From Orobanche coerulescens (lineage: Eukaryota; Streptophyta; Magnoliopsida; Lamiales; Orobanchaceae), in NCBI GenBank assembly GCA_033398695.1, contig CM065804.1, positions 122,693,501 through 122,757,500 on the forward strand: a DNA stretch of 64,000 bases, read 5' to 3'. Made by a program: the position numbers and the translations under genes. Below are positions 1-11,725 of the stretch, one piece after another (position 1 is the first letter of the stretch; every line of letters begins with the position of its first letter). The notes under the pieces are model-generated. The model saw only the letters and a program-made list of their open reading frames with translations, searched no databases and had not been told where the DNA came from.

Positions 1-107
1 ATCAGGAGGTCCGAGACTGTTCCGTGTTTATTTGTGAGCAGGCTTGGTTCTCTAATCTTATTGTTGTGAGTATTGAGGGTGAGAATTTGATTCTCAGGGA
101 TGATTGG
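1..107 (+). pseudogene. Element C, gypsy pol fragment 1 (end of protease region)
   Basis: This is the left remnant of an old Ty3/gypsy polyprotein. Translation from position 24 gives a protease C-terminal pattern (..SNLIVVSIEGENLIL..DDW), matching the usual LIV-rich stretch followed by a D-W dipeptide. The reading breaks exactly where element A begins at 108 and resumes after it at 19578 with the expected LERHGAI continuation. The flanking 5-mer ATTGG is duplicated at 103-107 and 19578-19582. The match to gypsy protease is from family knowledge; the junction is seen directly. Confidence 0.75.
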
Positions 108-274
108 TGTAATACCCAAGATTTTTGTTCCAGATTCGTTGAGTTTTCGGGGGTTTTATTGGATTGTTATTGTCCTCATCGTTGGAATTTTGTGCTATGT
201 TTGGGTCTGTCTTGTTGGGACAGGTGTTTGGAGGCGTTTCGGATCACTATGTGAGTTTTTGGGTTTTTGTGGTG

Positions 275-649
275 TAGCGCACACTAATACTTGTGGCATA
301 GCGCACGCTACGGCGTTGTGGTTAGCGCACGCTACCGAATGTGTAGCGCACGCTAACTGGCAGTCCAGGGGCAGTCCAGGAGCTACTGGACTGGGACTGG
401 GGATTTGTTAGCGCACGCTAAGTTCAATAGCTAGCGCACGCTATCGACTTCTTAGCGCATGCTAATCGTTATTCCTAGCGCACGCTACTTGGTAGGTGCA
501 GATCTGTCCAGGTGCTACTGGACTGGTCTTGTGACCCGTTAGCGCACGCTACGGCTTTTAGCTAGCGCGCGCTAACTGTGTTATAGGCAGATTCTCTGGA
601 GCGTTGACCCCGTTAGCGAATGCTAATGCAGGGTGTTTAGCGCGCGCTA
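275..649 (+). repeat. Array of about 13 TAGCGCACGCTA-type palindromes in element A U3
   Basis: Sites of the form TAGCG(C/T)(A/G)CGCTA begin near 275, 299, 323, 344, 409, 432, 453, 476, 540, 563, 614 and 638. The two innermost variants, TAGCGCGCGCTA, are perfect palindromes. Spacing is irregular (about 20-60 bp), so this is not a simple tandem repeat. Between sites lie copies of CAGTCCAGG and CTGGACTGG, themselves inverted copies. The array ends immediately before the TATA box. The equivalent array in the 3' LTR is at 17077-17455. Confidence 0.85.
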
Positions 650-661
650 ATAATTGTCCAG

Positions 662-669
662 TATAAATA
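662..669 (+). promoter_or_regulatory. TATA box of element A 5' LTR
   Basis: TATAAATA lies 12 bp downstream of the last palindrome and upstream of a pyrimidine-rich putative leader. In the 3' LTR the equivalent position reads GATAAATA (about 17465-17472), so the TATA there is damaged. Placement is inferred from LTR architecture; no transcript data were available. Confidence 0.6.
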
Positions 670-2734
670 CTAGACAACAACATTAAGTCGTCATTTCTCA
701 CTTTTCTTCATCCCTTCTGACGGGAGTGAGCTCCAGAGGCGATTTTGAGCGATCTTCTTCTTCCAGCTTCATTTTGGAACGGATTGGTAGATGTTTAACA
801 ACATATAATCATCTTCTTGATCTAAATCAATGTAATCTCTTATTAGAACCCTAGTTCTTGAATTTTGGGGATTTGTGGGGTTTCGGCCGATTTGAACCGA
901 TCTAGACCAGATTTTTGTAAGATCTTCGTTGTATGCTCGAGCTCCTTTGTTAATATTGAGGCTTTGTGGTATGAACTTCATAAATCCTTAGGTTCGTCGA
1001 TTATGTTAGTATGAGCCTTTGAGATGTCCGGCGAAATGCTCCAATGGGTAGAAATTAGGATGATTCCTATATTTTCAAAGTATTGTTGATTCATGGTGGT
1101 AATATTTTCGTAGTATACGTGGGCTGTCGAAGTCTTGGTCATTTTTGGAAGTTCGAAGGCTACCCGATCGTGCCCGTTCGTCGTTTCGTCGCTCGTGGTG
1201 TCAAGGCAAGTATCTTGTCCATACATTTCATGTTTCGTAGGCGTAAAAAGTGATCGGTATGTTCTCGATAAATGTTGTCTTTCAACGATAATTCGTGTAC
1301 TTCGTGAATATATGTGTTTTTGGGATATGTGTGTTGGTTTTGTATGTTGAAAGATGCTATGATCACTTCGAGCGAGTTTAATAGACCGTAATCCTTTGCC
1401 GAGGATTACGTAATGTTATGTGTACTTGTTCGGTAAGAACGTATTGTGTGCGATATTAGTTGTTACTCCTTTGAAAGGAGATTGTGATGTTTAAGTGTTT
1501 CTTGGCTTGATGTTCTGTTCATTGTTATGTGATCGTTGAAAGTGATATGCCTTCGGGTAGGATTGTTGAATCTCCGGGATCCATACTTGCTAGTATGGGT
1601 TGGGCATGACCGTAGGGTTATCCAATCCGGGTATGTCTTGCGGGGACTCCGAGGTTCGGGGCTTGCTAGCCCGATGCCGGGATAACTTGTGGGGGTTATC
1701 ATCGGGTATGTCTTGTGGGGACTTCGAGGTTCGTGGCTTGTTAGCGTGATGCCGGGATAACTTATGGTTGTGGTTTAGAATGGTTCCGTGGCTGTTGTCA
1801 CGAGGACATGTAATTTTGTATGGTTTCCTATTGGGTTATTTACTCGGGTATGTTCTACGGGAGCATCTGAGGTTTGTGGCTTGTTAGCACGGGATGCGAA
1901 TAATCTTTAGGAACATGTGTTATGTGATTCGGGTAATGGGCCCTGTGTTCTGTGATTTGGGTCGTGGATCCTGTGGCTTATGATTTGGGTCTTGGACCCC
2001 GTGTGTTGTGAATTGGGTTGTGAACCCACGTTTTACTATTGGAATCGTATTTTGGAAAGATGATTTTGGGCCATGTCCCCAAGTGTTTTCGAAAGACTTG
2101 AGAATTTCTTAATTCCAAATGTTTTCAAACTCCCGAGATCGTAAAATATTTTGTATGAGATATATGGTTCTATTCCTACCTTTTAAAAATCAAACTATTT
2201 TGATTAAGTGAATTATCTCGAGAAATATATTCAAGATTATTATATTTTTGAAGCACGTTGTGTTTGGCTTGTACTTCTGTTTTATACTTGCACTAGCAAA
2301 ATAGTGGAGTTTTGCTAACCCCCGAGTATTCGGGGGGTGGATGTTTGTATTGCGTCCAGGTACTTGCAGGTTGCTGGGGAGCGAACCACATGATCGGTAC
2401 GAAGGGTGATGGAAGACGACGATACTAATCACATAAAGACCAATCGTAGAGTATGTTGGATAGTCTTGTTGGTTATTTCTCCAATGTGTTGTTACCCCGA
2501 TTTATGGGAGCGTTATTGTATTCCAGCCCCTGCGTGGGTATGAGTTTTGGGAAAGAATCCTGTATGCAATGTTGTGTGTGTTGTGATAAAAGACCAAATC
2601 GGTCTAATGGTCCTTTACGTAGTCATGTCGGCATGTGAAGTGATGCATTGTTTTGTATTTAGCCTGGTAGATGCTTGCGGAGAGGGTCTGCGGCGCTGTA
2701 ATATTCCCGAGTGGTTTGGGGGTGTTACAGAATA

Positions 2735-2746
2735 TGGTATCGGAGC
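2735..2746 (+). other. Element A primer-binding site
   Basis: TGGTATCGGAGC begins five bases after the LTR end. It is one mismatch from the initiator-Met tRNA complement TGGTATCAGAGC used by most plant LTR elements. Confidence 0.85.
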
Positions 2747-4295
2747 TTAGGTTGAGGAAACCTAGGCTTTCGGGTTGAGTTGTGTGTTGTCGGGTCTTGT
2801 CTTGTTATATTTGGTATGACTGAGTGGTGTCGCGACGCGTCGTCTGAGTTGTCGGTCGTGATTAGTATCGAGGCGCAACCATCATCTTCGTGCGATCTGT
2901 GGATGTAAGTCTCCCTACTTTGATGTGTCTCTTGTTATACGAGTTTATGTGATTCTGTGTTATTATGTGGAGTTTAACTGTGCTTCGTGAATACTTACAC
3001 CATACTTGTTTGATTCTCGTATTGTGCTGGGATAAAGAGTAGTACCGGTATGTATGTATGTGTATATATATATATATATATATACAACCTTGTGTAAAAT
3101 ATTTTTTACAAGAGCGATGTTTTGGATTGGTTATTCAATAAAAGTTTATCAATGTGGTATTTTAAACTTCAAATGTTTTGGGTAAGTCACGTAAATCCTA
3201 TTTAAAAACATCCTTCGAGGAGAAAAAAAATGATTTAATTTTCGTATGATCACCTCGAGACCAAAGATTTTGGGAATTGAACTACATATATTTTTGTTCA
3301 TCTTGTATTGAAAAATTTCAAAATTTGATTTTTAAATGTTCAAAAGAGGTCTATCAAAGGTTTACTTGGGACGTGACTTTCGCCTTCGACTTTTCGGTTT
3401 CATGAATTTCGGTTAAAAGTTATGTAGTGAGGATGAAAATTGTTGGCGTTTGAATTCGTATCTTGTTGTTTATTTTTAACCTTTGACTTTTGGCATCATT
3501 TAGTATATGCTCATGAATGTGTTGCTGGATTAGAATGGCTAGCACGCGCTAACGTGGCATGGCTAGCACACGCTAAGTCTCTGTTAAATCATACACTAAT
3601 TGGTCTGAGGAGAAGCTCAGAAACTACATTCTGGTCGTAAGTCTAACTTTTGCGATTGTTAGGCTGGCTGTTTGAGACCGTACTCTATGTGTGTTGTTCA
3701 GGAATAACAATTGTTGTGTGTGGTTATGTGTAATTTGAACTGTGTTCTTGTCCGTTGTGTGTGTAAAGTTCAAAATGACTTTTTGGTACTTTTACCAAGT
3801 AGTGTGTGTCTTAAAAAGACCTTCCGGGTTCGTAAATTTGAGTTATTTTGTTGACCCTTTTCCTAACTCTTTGTCGGGTGACTTAATGTATATTTTGAAA
3901 CTATTGAGTTTTCGCGTCTTCGCCTTGTAATTTCAAATGGTACTTGGTATTTGGAAAATGACTTTTGGTGAGTATTTGGAAAGTATTACCGTCATCGGCC
4001 TTTTGGCATTTTTGAACGTTTTTGAAAATGGTTTTCAACTTGGTGAGTTCCAGCGCGGAACCCGTACAGAAAATGATTTTGATATAATGAATGACTTTAA
4101 TTTTATTGCATTTATAATTCACATAACAACGGCATTATAAATGAAGATTGTCGGGATAATAGTTTTTATATTGTGCTCTAGCTTGAATTAAATCGTAATA
4201 TGTATATGATTTAATGGTGTTTAATTAAAGACAGAGATGTGAATATCTTGCTATGTGTTATGATCTTTCGTTGCCATAGGTTGTTGTTTGTTAGT
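2747..4295 (+). other. Element A untranslated leader
   Basis: This is a non-coding stretch between the primer site and gag. It contains a TA dinucleotide run near 3061-3084 and two more TAGC(A)CGCGCTA-like palindromes at about 3539-3577, the same motif as in the LTR. The first 200 bp closely match (by eye, inverted) the same part of element D at about 55840-56037, which links the two elements. Short open frames here show no recognisable domain. Confidence 0.6.
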
Positions 4296-5261
4296 ATGCC
4301 GAGGGGCAGAGGTCGTGGTCGTAACCGTGGTGCTGATAGCCACGGGGATCAAATGCGGAATCGAGAGAATGTCGCTGGGAATGATTTTAGTTTGGGTGTT
4401 GCTACTATATTGCAACAAGTAGCGACTCAGATGACTCAGTTGACCCAGGTGGTTCAACGTAGCATTGACGCGAGTCAGAACGTCGGTGTAAAGCAATGGC
4501 TTCACGAGGTAGTTCGTATGAATCCCCCTCGATTCGCCGGTGCTGCAGATGCGTTGGGCTGGGATGGTTGGATTTTCCAGTTGGGAAAGATTTTCGAGGC
4601 TGTCGGATGTCCTGAAGAGCGGAAGGTACCTATCGCTCAGTACCTTCTTGACAAAGATGCCGCTAATTGGTGGGAAGCTGTTAAACCTCATGATCGTGAT
4701 GTCACATGGGCGGAGTTCCAAGCATTTATGGAAGCTGAGTTATGTCCAAAACCGATTAGAGAGCAGAGGATTCGCGAATTCTACTTGGCAGAACCGCAAG
4801 ATATATCGGTGTCGCAAGCTATCATCGATTATGGCAAACAACTCAGTTATGTGCGAGATCGGGTGAGAACCGAGGAAGAGAGGATCCTTCACTTTGACAG
4901 ATAGATGAAGATGGATATTCCCGTGTATATGTCGGGATTCAATTGCACTTCGTTGAGGGACTATCAAGATCGAGCATTAGCCCGTGAACTAGCTTCATTA
5001 TCGTCGGAGCGTGTGCCCGATTCGAAGAAACAGAGGAAATCTGATGACCGTGTGGACGGTGCAGGAGTTGATGTTTCTAGTTTTCAATGTCGTAGCCTTT
5101 ATGCTGTGAAGCTCCATCGCTCGATGCATGGAACTGAGAGTTCCAAGTCGTCTGCTTTGACTCCTCGTAAAGCCAGGAGGTGTTTTAACTGTAATGTGGC
5201 GGGACATGTTCGTGCACATTGTCCTTCTCCGCCAGTAACGTGTTACAGGTGCGGACTCGAG
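4296..5261 (+). pseudogene. gag: Element A gag, interrupted in its zinc knuckle
   Basis: Gag forms the nucleocapsid particle that packages retrotransposon RNA. The likely start is the Met at 4296, giving an Arg/Gly-rich N-terminus (MPRGRGRGRNRG); an in-frame Met at 4239 is possible but adds a hydrophobic stretch unlike Gag. The central part matches the plant retrotransposon gag domain, with NPPRFAG, a WIFQLGKIFEAVGC-like helix, and NWWEAV. One TAG stop lies at 4902-4904. The frame continues to a CCHC knuckle (CFNCNVAGHVRAHC) near 5180-5221. A second knuckle starts with CYRCG and is cut by element B at 5262. The 5-mer TCGAG at the cut is duplicated at 16033-16037. Confidence 0.8.
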
Positions 5262-7966
5262 TGTAATACCCTCGCCTTTACTATTGTATTTTCTGATTTA
5301 AATCGAGTATTATCGCACCATATCTGTATTTATTGTAGCAAGCATATTGATGAATTATGTTAAGTTGAAATCCTGGTCATTCATACTATATTGTTGGGTG
5401 ATATTGGGAGAATTCCATTTCTGCTTGTTACAGAACTTAACGTATGTTAGCCTACCTTCTTTACGTACGCTATGTACGTAGACTTACGTATGTAACATTC
5501 ATATGTTAACGTACGTAATGCGGGGTATCCATCAGCAGCCCGCCTTTCGGTGGGTGGGACCGAACGTGGGTAGGTGGTCGGGAGTCGATCGCGATAGCCA
5601 AGTCAACGGCTATTACGTACGTAATAGTTATATATTTACGTATTTAACGACTTGTGTATTTCAAGACAGAAAAATCTGATAAATCGACTACGTACGTAAT
5701 GTCCATGAGATTACGTACGTAAGGGCTTTAACGTACGTTAACCCCTCTCTTTAACGTACATAATGCTGAGTTCAGGTTATAAAAATATGACTTGCCTTTC
5801 ATTTTTCTACTTGACCCATTCAACTCTTCCTCTGAGAAAATGATTCCCCAACCTGCCAAATCGATTTCTATCCAGCACTTGGTCTGTGACTTGGAGATTT
5901 GGAGATTGAAGTGTGTTCTTGGAAGTGTTGGTGTTGTTCTTCATTTTGAGGTTGGTTTTTCTTTAACTCATATTAAATCTATGCTTATGATGATGTTAGT
6001 ATATAAACACTTCACATAATGTTAGTTTAATCTAGTATAAACATGATAAATTATGTGAATCATGCTCAAATTAAGTGAAGAACAACATTAGGGGTGTTAG
6101 TATTACTTGTTGATGCATGATAACTTCATAATATGGTTGTGTTGATAAAGATAGATAAAACCTGATTAATAACATGATAATAGGAAGTTGATTTTAATCT
6201 TGACACCAAAAACATGTAAGTAATGGAATCCTTGATGACTAGAGGTGTGAAATACTACTCTTGTCTTGAGCATTCAATTGATCCTTGAAAGTTAACATGA
6301 AACCATATTGTTGGCCCTCTAAAATACCTTTGTGATGAATCAATAAATCGATGTAATGAATTGTTTAAAGGATTATATTAATTCTCTGAAAATAATTATT
6401 ACAAGATTGAGTGATGTTATGTTTAGAGTTCCGGACATCCAAACGATATAACTAGGTTTTTGATAACTTCTTCAAAGTAAAACAATGGATTTCGATAGAA
6501 TACAATCGTAATCTTCATGTGTTCAAGTTAATCGATTTCGTTGGTAACTTAAAGAGGTGTTAATCACTACAGTAATATGTTGATAATGTTCTTAGGATGA
6601 TTGTAGCGATTATGGTGTTACTAATGCGGTAGAATGGGTAGCCGAACTCAATTACACTAATCCGTTTGTATTAGGAAGACGTATAATAAGATGACGTTCT
6701 TAGTTTGTTAAAAACTTAAACTTACGATTTCATTTCTAGACCGATTTAATGTAATCATTGGTAAGTTAATGAAGAATGTAATTAAACACAAACTTATATC
6801 ATAATCCGAAGTGCCGGTGATTTGAAAAGATGTTTTCACAATGTTACATTGGTAATATTTTTGACTTTAAATGCTTGACATTAATGCTAGAATATGTGAA
6901 TGATCATAATAAACATGTTATATGATGATTCGTAATTGGAACATTAAAATGATCAATAGGATAATTGATCTATTCAAGTAAATGTACGAATATTGTTTCT
7001 ATGTAATGATACCGTTATCGTACGAATGTGTTGTTGAATGAATTACATTTCATTCGAGGTTGCTTGTTCACGTGAGTATTGTTAGACGGGGATACCGTTC
7101 GTTTGATCATTCAAAGAAGGATTATTCATCTACGGAATTGAGGCAAGTTATCTTGCTTGGTTATAATGATGGTTGAATTCTTGTGGTTATTATGCGTTCG
7201 TGTATATGATATGTTCTGAGAATCTATGATTCCTGATATGGTGATGTCCTTGATCGTGTTATCATTTGTGGTGGGATGGTATGCCCGAGTTTACCGTTCT
7301 TATTACCGTTTGTTCTGTTGAGCTTTGTTGACACTTTGGTGAGTCGTTCGATTTCTTGATAAAGGTGTAATTCGTTGAGTTTGGACTGTGACGTCCGTCT
7401 TGAGCCATATTATATGGTCATTCGTATATTTGGATATGTTCGACAGTTTGGACTGACTGTTTATACGCCTGTGGGGTATATTCAGTAGTCGGTTGTTTCT
7501 TTGAGATTCGTATGTATATGAATTGTATAATGTCATGAGAATTATTATCATGTATAGCTGACCCTGTGGTTTGGGCGAAATAATTGTATTTCAGGGCGAG
7601 GAAAGGGCAAGGCACAGGAAGAGCACGACAGTGACGGAGGGTTTTGAAGGATGCTAATTCGGGGGGCCCGAGTCTTTTGATGTTCGGTTATGTCTTATTG
7701 TGATTTTCATTTTCATTTTGTTTCGGATGAATGTACTATAATTTGTAAGGTATTGCCCATCGTCATACGGTCTTTACTGAATCTGGATCCTGTGTACGAT
7801 TGCTCGTATTAAAGACATGTATAATTTATACTCCACATCGGGGTTTTGATAAATATTGTGGTACGGTGCCACGTTGTCGGGTTGTAGGTGTATATCGTGA
7901 TATTGCCTGGTGGGTCCCGGTAGGGGTCCACGGCACTATAATAGCTGCCGTTTTCGGGCTGTTACA
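5262..7966 (+). repeat. Element B 5' LTR
   Basis: The 2705-bp LTR starts TGTAATACCC and ends CTGTTACA. It has an ACGTACGT-type palindrome array at 5437-5763 and a TATA-like TTATAAAAAT about 15 bp further on. Compared with the 3' LTR it lacks about 220 bp around 7380 (present at about 15225-15450). The remainder is AT-rich and non-coding. Confidence 0.92.
5437..5763 (+). repeat. Array of TTACGTACGTAA-type palindromes in element B U3
   Basis: At least ten ACGTACGT or one-step variants occur, at about 5437, 5461, 5472, 5483, 5508, 5612, 5689, 5712, 5731 and 5752. Examples are TTACGTACGTAA and TTAACGTACGTTAA, both perfect palindromes. The array surrounds a unique block with GGTATCCATCAGCAGCCCGCC. 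It stops just upstream of the TATA-like box. The 3' LTR copy is at 13275-13603, where individual sites differ by point changes. Confidence 0.85.
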
Positions 7967-7971
7967 GAAGA

Positions 7972-7983
7972 TGGTATCAGAGA
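7972..7983 (+). other. Element B primer-binding site
   Basis: TGGTATCAGAGA begins five bases after the LTR end. The first 11 bases match the initiator-Met tRNA complement. Confidence 0.85.
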
Positions 7984-8380
7984 GTGTGTTTTCTTTTGAG
8001 TCATTGTAGAATCGAATTAGCATCAAGAAACCTTCGTGCCACGTGTAACCTGTGCAAGCGCCTGACCCGTCGAATACGGTATGTTTCTCATGTGCCATAA
8101 TTTGATTATTGGCATAATATTGATGACGTATTGGTCTTTTTACTGATCTTGGCATCTTGCTAACATGTGGTAAAATTTATCTGTTTGAGGAAAACCTAAA
8201 TTAATTATGTGATTGAAATTGTTTCGACTTGATGTTGATATGATATTGAGTGTGTAGCACCTGCGGTGCCAGTGATTCATTACGAACTGCTTTGTTGGAT
8301 ATGAAATTCTTTGTTTCTATTAACTTAGCATGAATTATGATTGATAACTTGAACTGTACTTATGACTTGATTCTTTCAGT

Positions 8381-9474
8381 ATGGAAAGGAATCTGAGAGG
8401 CCGTGGCAGAGGGAGGCGAGGCCGCGGTAGGGGCCGAATCCCGATACCACGATCCAACAGGCGCGCGAATGTGGAGTAGAGTTCCGCAGGCAGCGATTCG
8501 CCTTCTAGGGACCAATCGCATCACACTGGAGAGAATGCACGTGTCGATCCTTATGCTGTGATGTAGGGCATGATGTCCCAGATGACCCAAATGGGTCAAC
8601 TAATGGAAGCTATGCAGAGGAATACTACTGGTCAACAGCAGGGGCAGCAGCCTCCGCCTCCGGTGCATGGCGGGATCGTGAGCCGGATTATTAGCGACAT
8701 ATCATGACAACGACCTCTGACTTTTGAAGGCTCATCTGAGCCTGCTGACATTGTACACTGGATAGAGCATTTTGAGAAACTGTTCGAGATGGTGGAGTGC
8801 CTAGAGGAAAATCGTGTTGTTGTGGCAGCCTACTACCTTAGTATGAGTGCCCATACTTGGTGGCTTTCTGTGAGGCCTGCTGATGGCGCGAGTACTTGGG
8901 AAGAATTCAAAAATCTGATGCTAGACTATTACTACCCCGCACCCCTCCGTGAAGCCAAACTGTCCGAATTACTCCCGATCCGTCTGAAGACGAGGATGTG
9001 TTAACTATTGCCCAGAAATTCCAAGCACTTCTCCATTTTGCTACGTCAGTTGTACATTCGGAAGCTGATAAGATCAAATACTTCCTCAGGAGGCTTAAAC
9101 CCCGAATGAGGATGCAATTGCTCAATCACCATTGTACGACCCTACCAGAGTTTATTGAGAAGGCTTTGGAGTATGAACTTACTACGAAAGAGATTTCCAA
9201 GAAGCAGCCTCAGTTTTCCAACAAGAGATCCAGGAACCAGACCCAGGCAGACAGTAACCGGGGGATGTTCAAGAAGCCCCAGTCAGTACCAAATCCTTCT
9301 GAACGGCCACCTATGGCGCCGAAGCCGACCAGAATGCACTCTCGGGTAATCATCTCAACTGTCGTGTGTTATAACTGTGGGGACCAAGGGCATATCATCT
9401 CCAAGTGTCCGAAGCCGGCCGTTGCCTGTCACACTTGTGGGAAGAACGAACATCGTTCTCGCTATTGCAGGAGT
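8381..9474 (+). pseudogene. gag: Element B gag
   Basis: The likely start at 8381 gives an Arg/Gly-rich N-terminus (MERNLRGRGRGRRGRGRG). The gag domain follows, with DIVHWIEHFEKLFEMVECLEE-like text and a TWW motif near 8858. The C-terminal part (from about 8980) shows FLRRLKP, LLNHHC and a basic linker, then two CCHC knuckles, CYNCGDQGHIISKC and CHTCGKNEHRSRYC, ending near 9474. Damage includes TAG stops near 8477 and 8562 and a frameshift near 8990, where the frame moves from the 8789-9004 reading to the 8998-9477 reading. A TGA at 9475 separates gag from protease in the same frame. Confidence 0.85.
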
Positions 9475-9477
9475 TGA

Positions 9478-10155
9478 CCCAGGTGTACTCCAGTAGCATC
9501 TCTTGCTCCAGTACAGTCTTCTGTCCAGGACCGTGCTCCTCCATCCGCTTCTTACCAGACTACCGGGGCAAACAAAGGGATGGGACGTGGAAAGCAAGCT
9601 GGTACACCTGCTTCCGGGTTTGCAAAACCCAGAGTCTACGAGATGAAGAAAGCCGATGATCCCGAAGCCAGCATGATTGAAGGTACTCTCGAGATCCACT
9701 TTCAGCCCGTTTGTGTTCTTTTTTATACTGGTGCTTCACACTCCTTTTTGTCTACTTCTTGTTTGAGTCATTTGCAATTGAATCATGTTACCGATTGTGA
9801 ACCTTATGTAATTGGTCTACCCGACGGTAGAAGAATTATTGGTAATCGTGAAGTACAGAAGTGTCCGATTCGCATGAACGATCGTGAGTGGTTGTCCGAC
9901 TTGATTCTAGTTGATTTACCTAAAGATGACGTAATCTTGGGTATCGACTGGATGGATCATCACGATGTCGTGATTAGCATCCGTAAGCGAATGGTGACCG
10001 TCACATCTGATGATGGCGTCGAGTGTATTTTTCGGGGTGATAATCCCAATCATTCTGGGAGAGTCATCAACGCTATGAAGGCTGTGAGATTATTAAACCA
10101 GGGATGCATTGGTTATTAGTGTTACATAACCAAGACAGCTGACCGACCAGTCGAA
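9478..10155 (+). pseudogene. Element B aspartic protease region
   Basis: This would be the retropepsin that cleaves the polyprotein. The active-site triad region reads FYTGASHSF near 9720, where the family has D-T-G-A: the catalytic Asp codon has become Tyr, so the enzyme would be dead even without the stops. Downstream landmarks are normal (LILVDLPKDDVILGIDWMD). An in-frame TAG stop at 10117-10119 precedes the link to reverse transcriptase. It is in the same frame as the C-terminal half of gag. Confidence 0.85.
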
Positions 10156-10998
10156 TTGGTTGATATTCCGGTAGTTCGAGACTATCCAGATGTATTTCCA
10201 GAAGAGCTTCCAGGACTACCCCCACAGCGAGAGGTAGAATTCACCATTGAGTTGGAGTCAGGGACGTCCCCGCTTTCGAAAGCACCATATCGTATGGCCC
10301 CGACTGAGATGCAGGAGTTGAAGAGACAACTTGAGGAGTTAACTGAAAAATGATATGTTTGAACCAGTGCATCCCCTTGGGGAGCGCCGGTGTTATTTGT
10401 ACGGAAGAAAGACGGATCGCTGCATTTTTGTATTGATTACCGTGAGCTGAACAAAGTAACAATTAAGAATAAATATCATTTACCTCGAATCGATGATTTA
10501 TTGGATCAGCTCTAGGGAGCCGCTGTATTTTCCAAGATCGACTTGAGATCCGGGTACCACCAATTGCGGATTCGAGAGTCTGACATTCCGAAGAGAGCTT
10601 TTCGCACTCGCTATGGGCATTATGAGTTTGTTGTCATGCCATTCGGACTGACTAATGCACTGGCAGTATTCATGGAATTGATGAATCAGGTTTTAATTAA
10701 TTATCTGGATCGTTTTGTAGTCGTTTTTATTGATGACATTCTGATCTACTCTCGTGATCATGAGGAGCATGAGTGTCACCTCCGCCAGGTTCTCAATGCG
10801 TTAAGGCGAGAACAACTCTATGGAAAATTTTCTAAATGTGAATTCTGGATGCCTGAAGTTATTTTTCTGGGGCGTGTAATATCATCAGATGGAGTGAGAG
10901 TAGACCCACAGAAGACAGAAGCTATCCGAGACTGGCTACCTCCGAAGAATGTGAAGGAAGTTCGTAGTTTTCTGGGTCTAGCAGGTTATTACAGATGA
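10156..10998 (+). pseudogene. Element B reverse transcriptase
   Basis: This is the RNA-dependent DNA polymerase domain. Landmarks in order are [58 protein letters not shown] and the catalytic FIDDILIYS box near 10725-10750 (family YxDD or FxDD). The domain then runs to FLGLAGYYR. In-frame stops occur at 10351, 10363 and about 10514, and a TGA at 10999 replaces the usual second Arg of YYRRF. Apart from these the frame is continuous with protease. Confidence 0.92.
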
Positions 10999-11725
10999 TT
11001 CGTGGAAGGTTTTTCCAAAATTGCTCAACCGATGACTAATCTGTTGAGGAAAGATAAGAAGTACTTATGGTCGGAAGCATGTCAGCAAAGTTTTGATGAA
11101 CTCAAGAGTCAATTAATTTCAGCACCTGTTTTGGTACTACCTAAAGGAACAGAAGGATTCGTGGTATATAGCGATGCATCGAGACAGGGCCTTGGCTGCG
11201 TATTAATGCAGAACGGGAAAGTGATCACCTATGCATCTAGACAGTTGCGTCCTTACGAGGTCAACTACCCGACTCATGATTTGGAGTTAGCAGCTGTAGT
11301 GTTTGCTTTAAAAATTTGGCGCCACTATCTGTATGGAGTTACCTGCTAGATTTTTACGGATCACCAGAGTCTGAAGTATATTTTTACTCAGAAGGAGTTG
11401 AATATGAGATAGAGGAGGTGGTTAGAGCTAATCAAAGACTGATATCGAGATCCTTTATCATCCAGGCAAGGCAAATGTGGTTGATGATGCCTTGAGCCGT
11501 AAGACCGTGCAGGAGCAGATATTGGCTCGCTTGACTGCCCAGAGGGAATTGTAGTTAGAGTTCATGAGACCAGCGATTGAGGTCTGATTACAGCGCCTTC
11601 AGGGACAACTTTGCACGCTCGAGATTTCATCATCCCTGGATGAGATGGTCAGGATGAAACACAAGACGGACCCGTTCTTATCCAGAATTTGAGGAGAAAT
11701 CGATCAGGGGAAGGCCCCTGGATTT
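10999..11725 (+). pseudogene. Element B RNase H and linker
   Basis: This domain would degrade the RNA strand of the hybrid. It shows [17 protein letters not shown] with the first catalytic Asp, then [23 protein letters not shown] with the Glu/Asp-rich helix, and [11 protein letters not shown]. The first part is open from 11002 to 11346. After the TAG at 11347 the linker has several stops and one frame change before the integrase frame at 11726. Confidence 0.88.

Larger units (their letters stand above)
108..2729 (+). repeat. Element A 5' LTR
   Basis: The 2622-bp LTR starts TGTAATACCC and ends GGTGTTACA. U3 holds a palindrome array (275-649) that stops 12 bp before a TATA box (662-669). A pyrimidine-rich leader (CTCACTTTTCTTCATCCC) follows. 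The rest, to about 2729, is AT-moderate non-coding sequence with small duplicated modules, for example GGGTATGTCTTGCGGGGACT-like repeats near 1630 and 1710 and runs of 'GTGGACCCTGTG'-like text near 1930-2000. Open frames inside it are short and unsupported. Confidence 0.9.

Noticed and set aside
275..649. CRISPR-like look of evenly repeated short motifs
   Set aside because: Motifs are 12-bp palindromes with irregular spacing inside a plant LTR, with no uniform spacers and no cas-type genes.
2735..2746. tRNA-like sequence at the primer sites
   Set aside because: Only the 12-base complement of a tRNA 3' end is present; no cloverleaf can be drawn.
3061..3084. TA dinucleotide run as a promoter or satellite
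   Set aside because: A short simple repeat in a retrotransposon leader with no other promoter signal.
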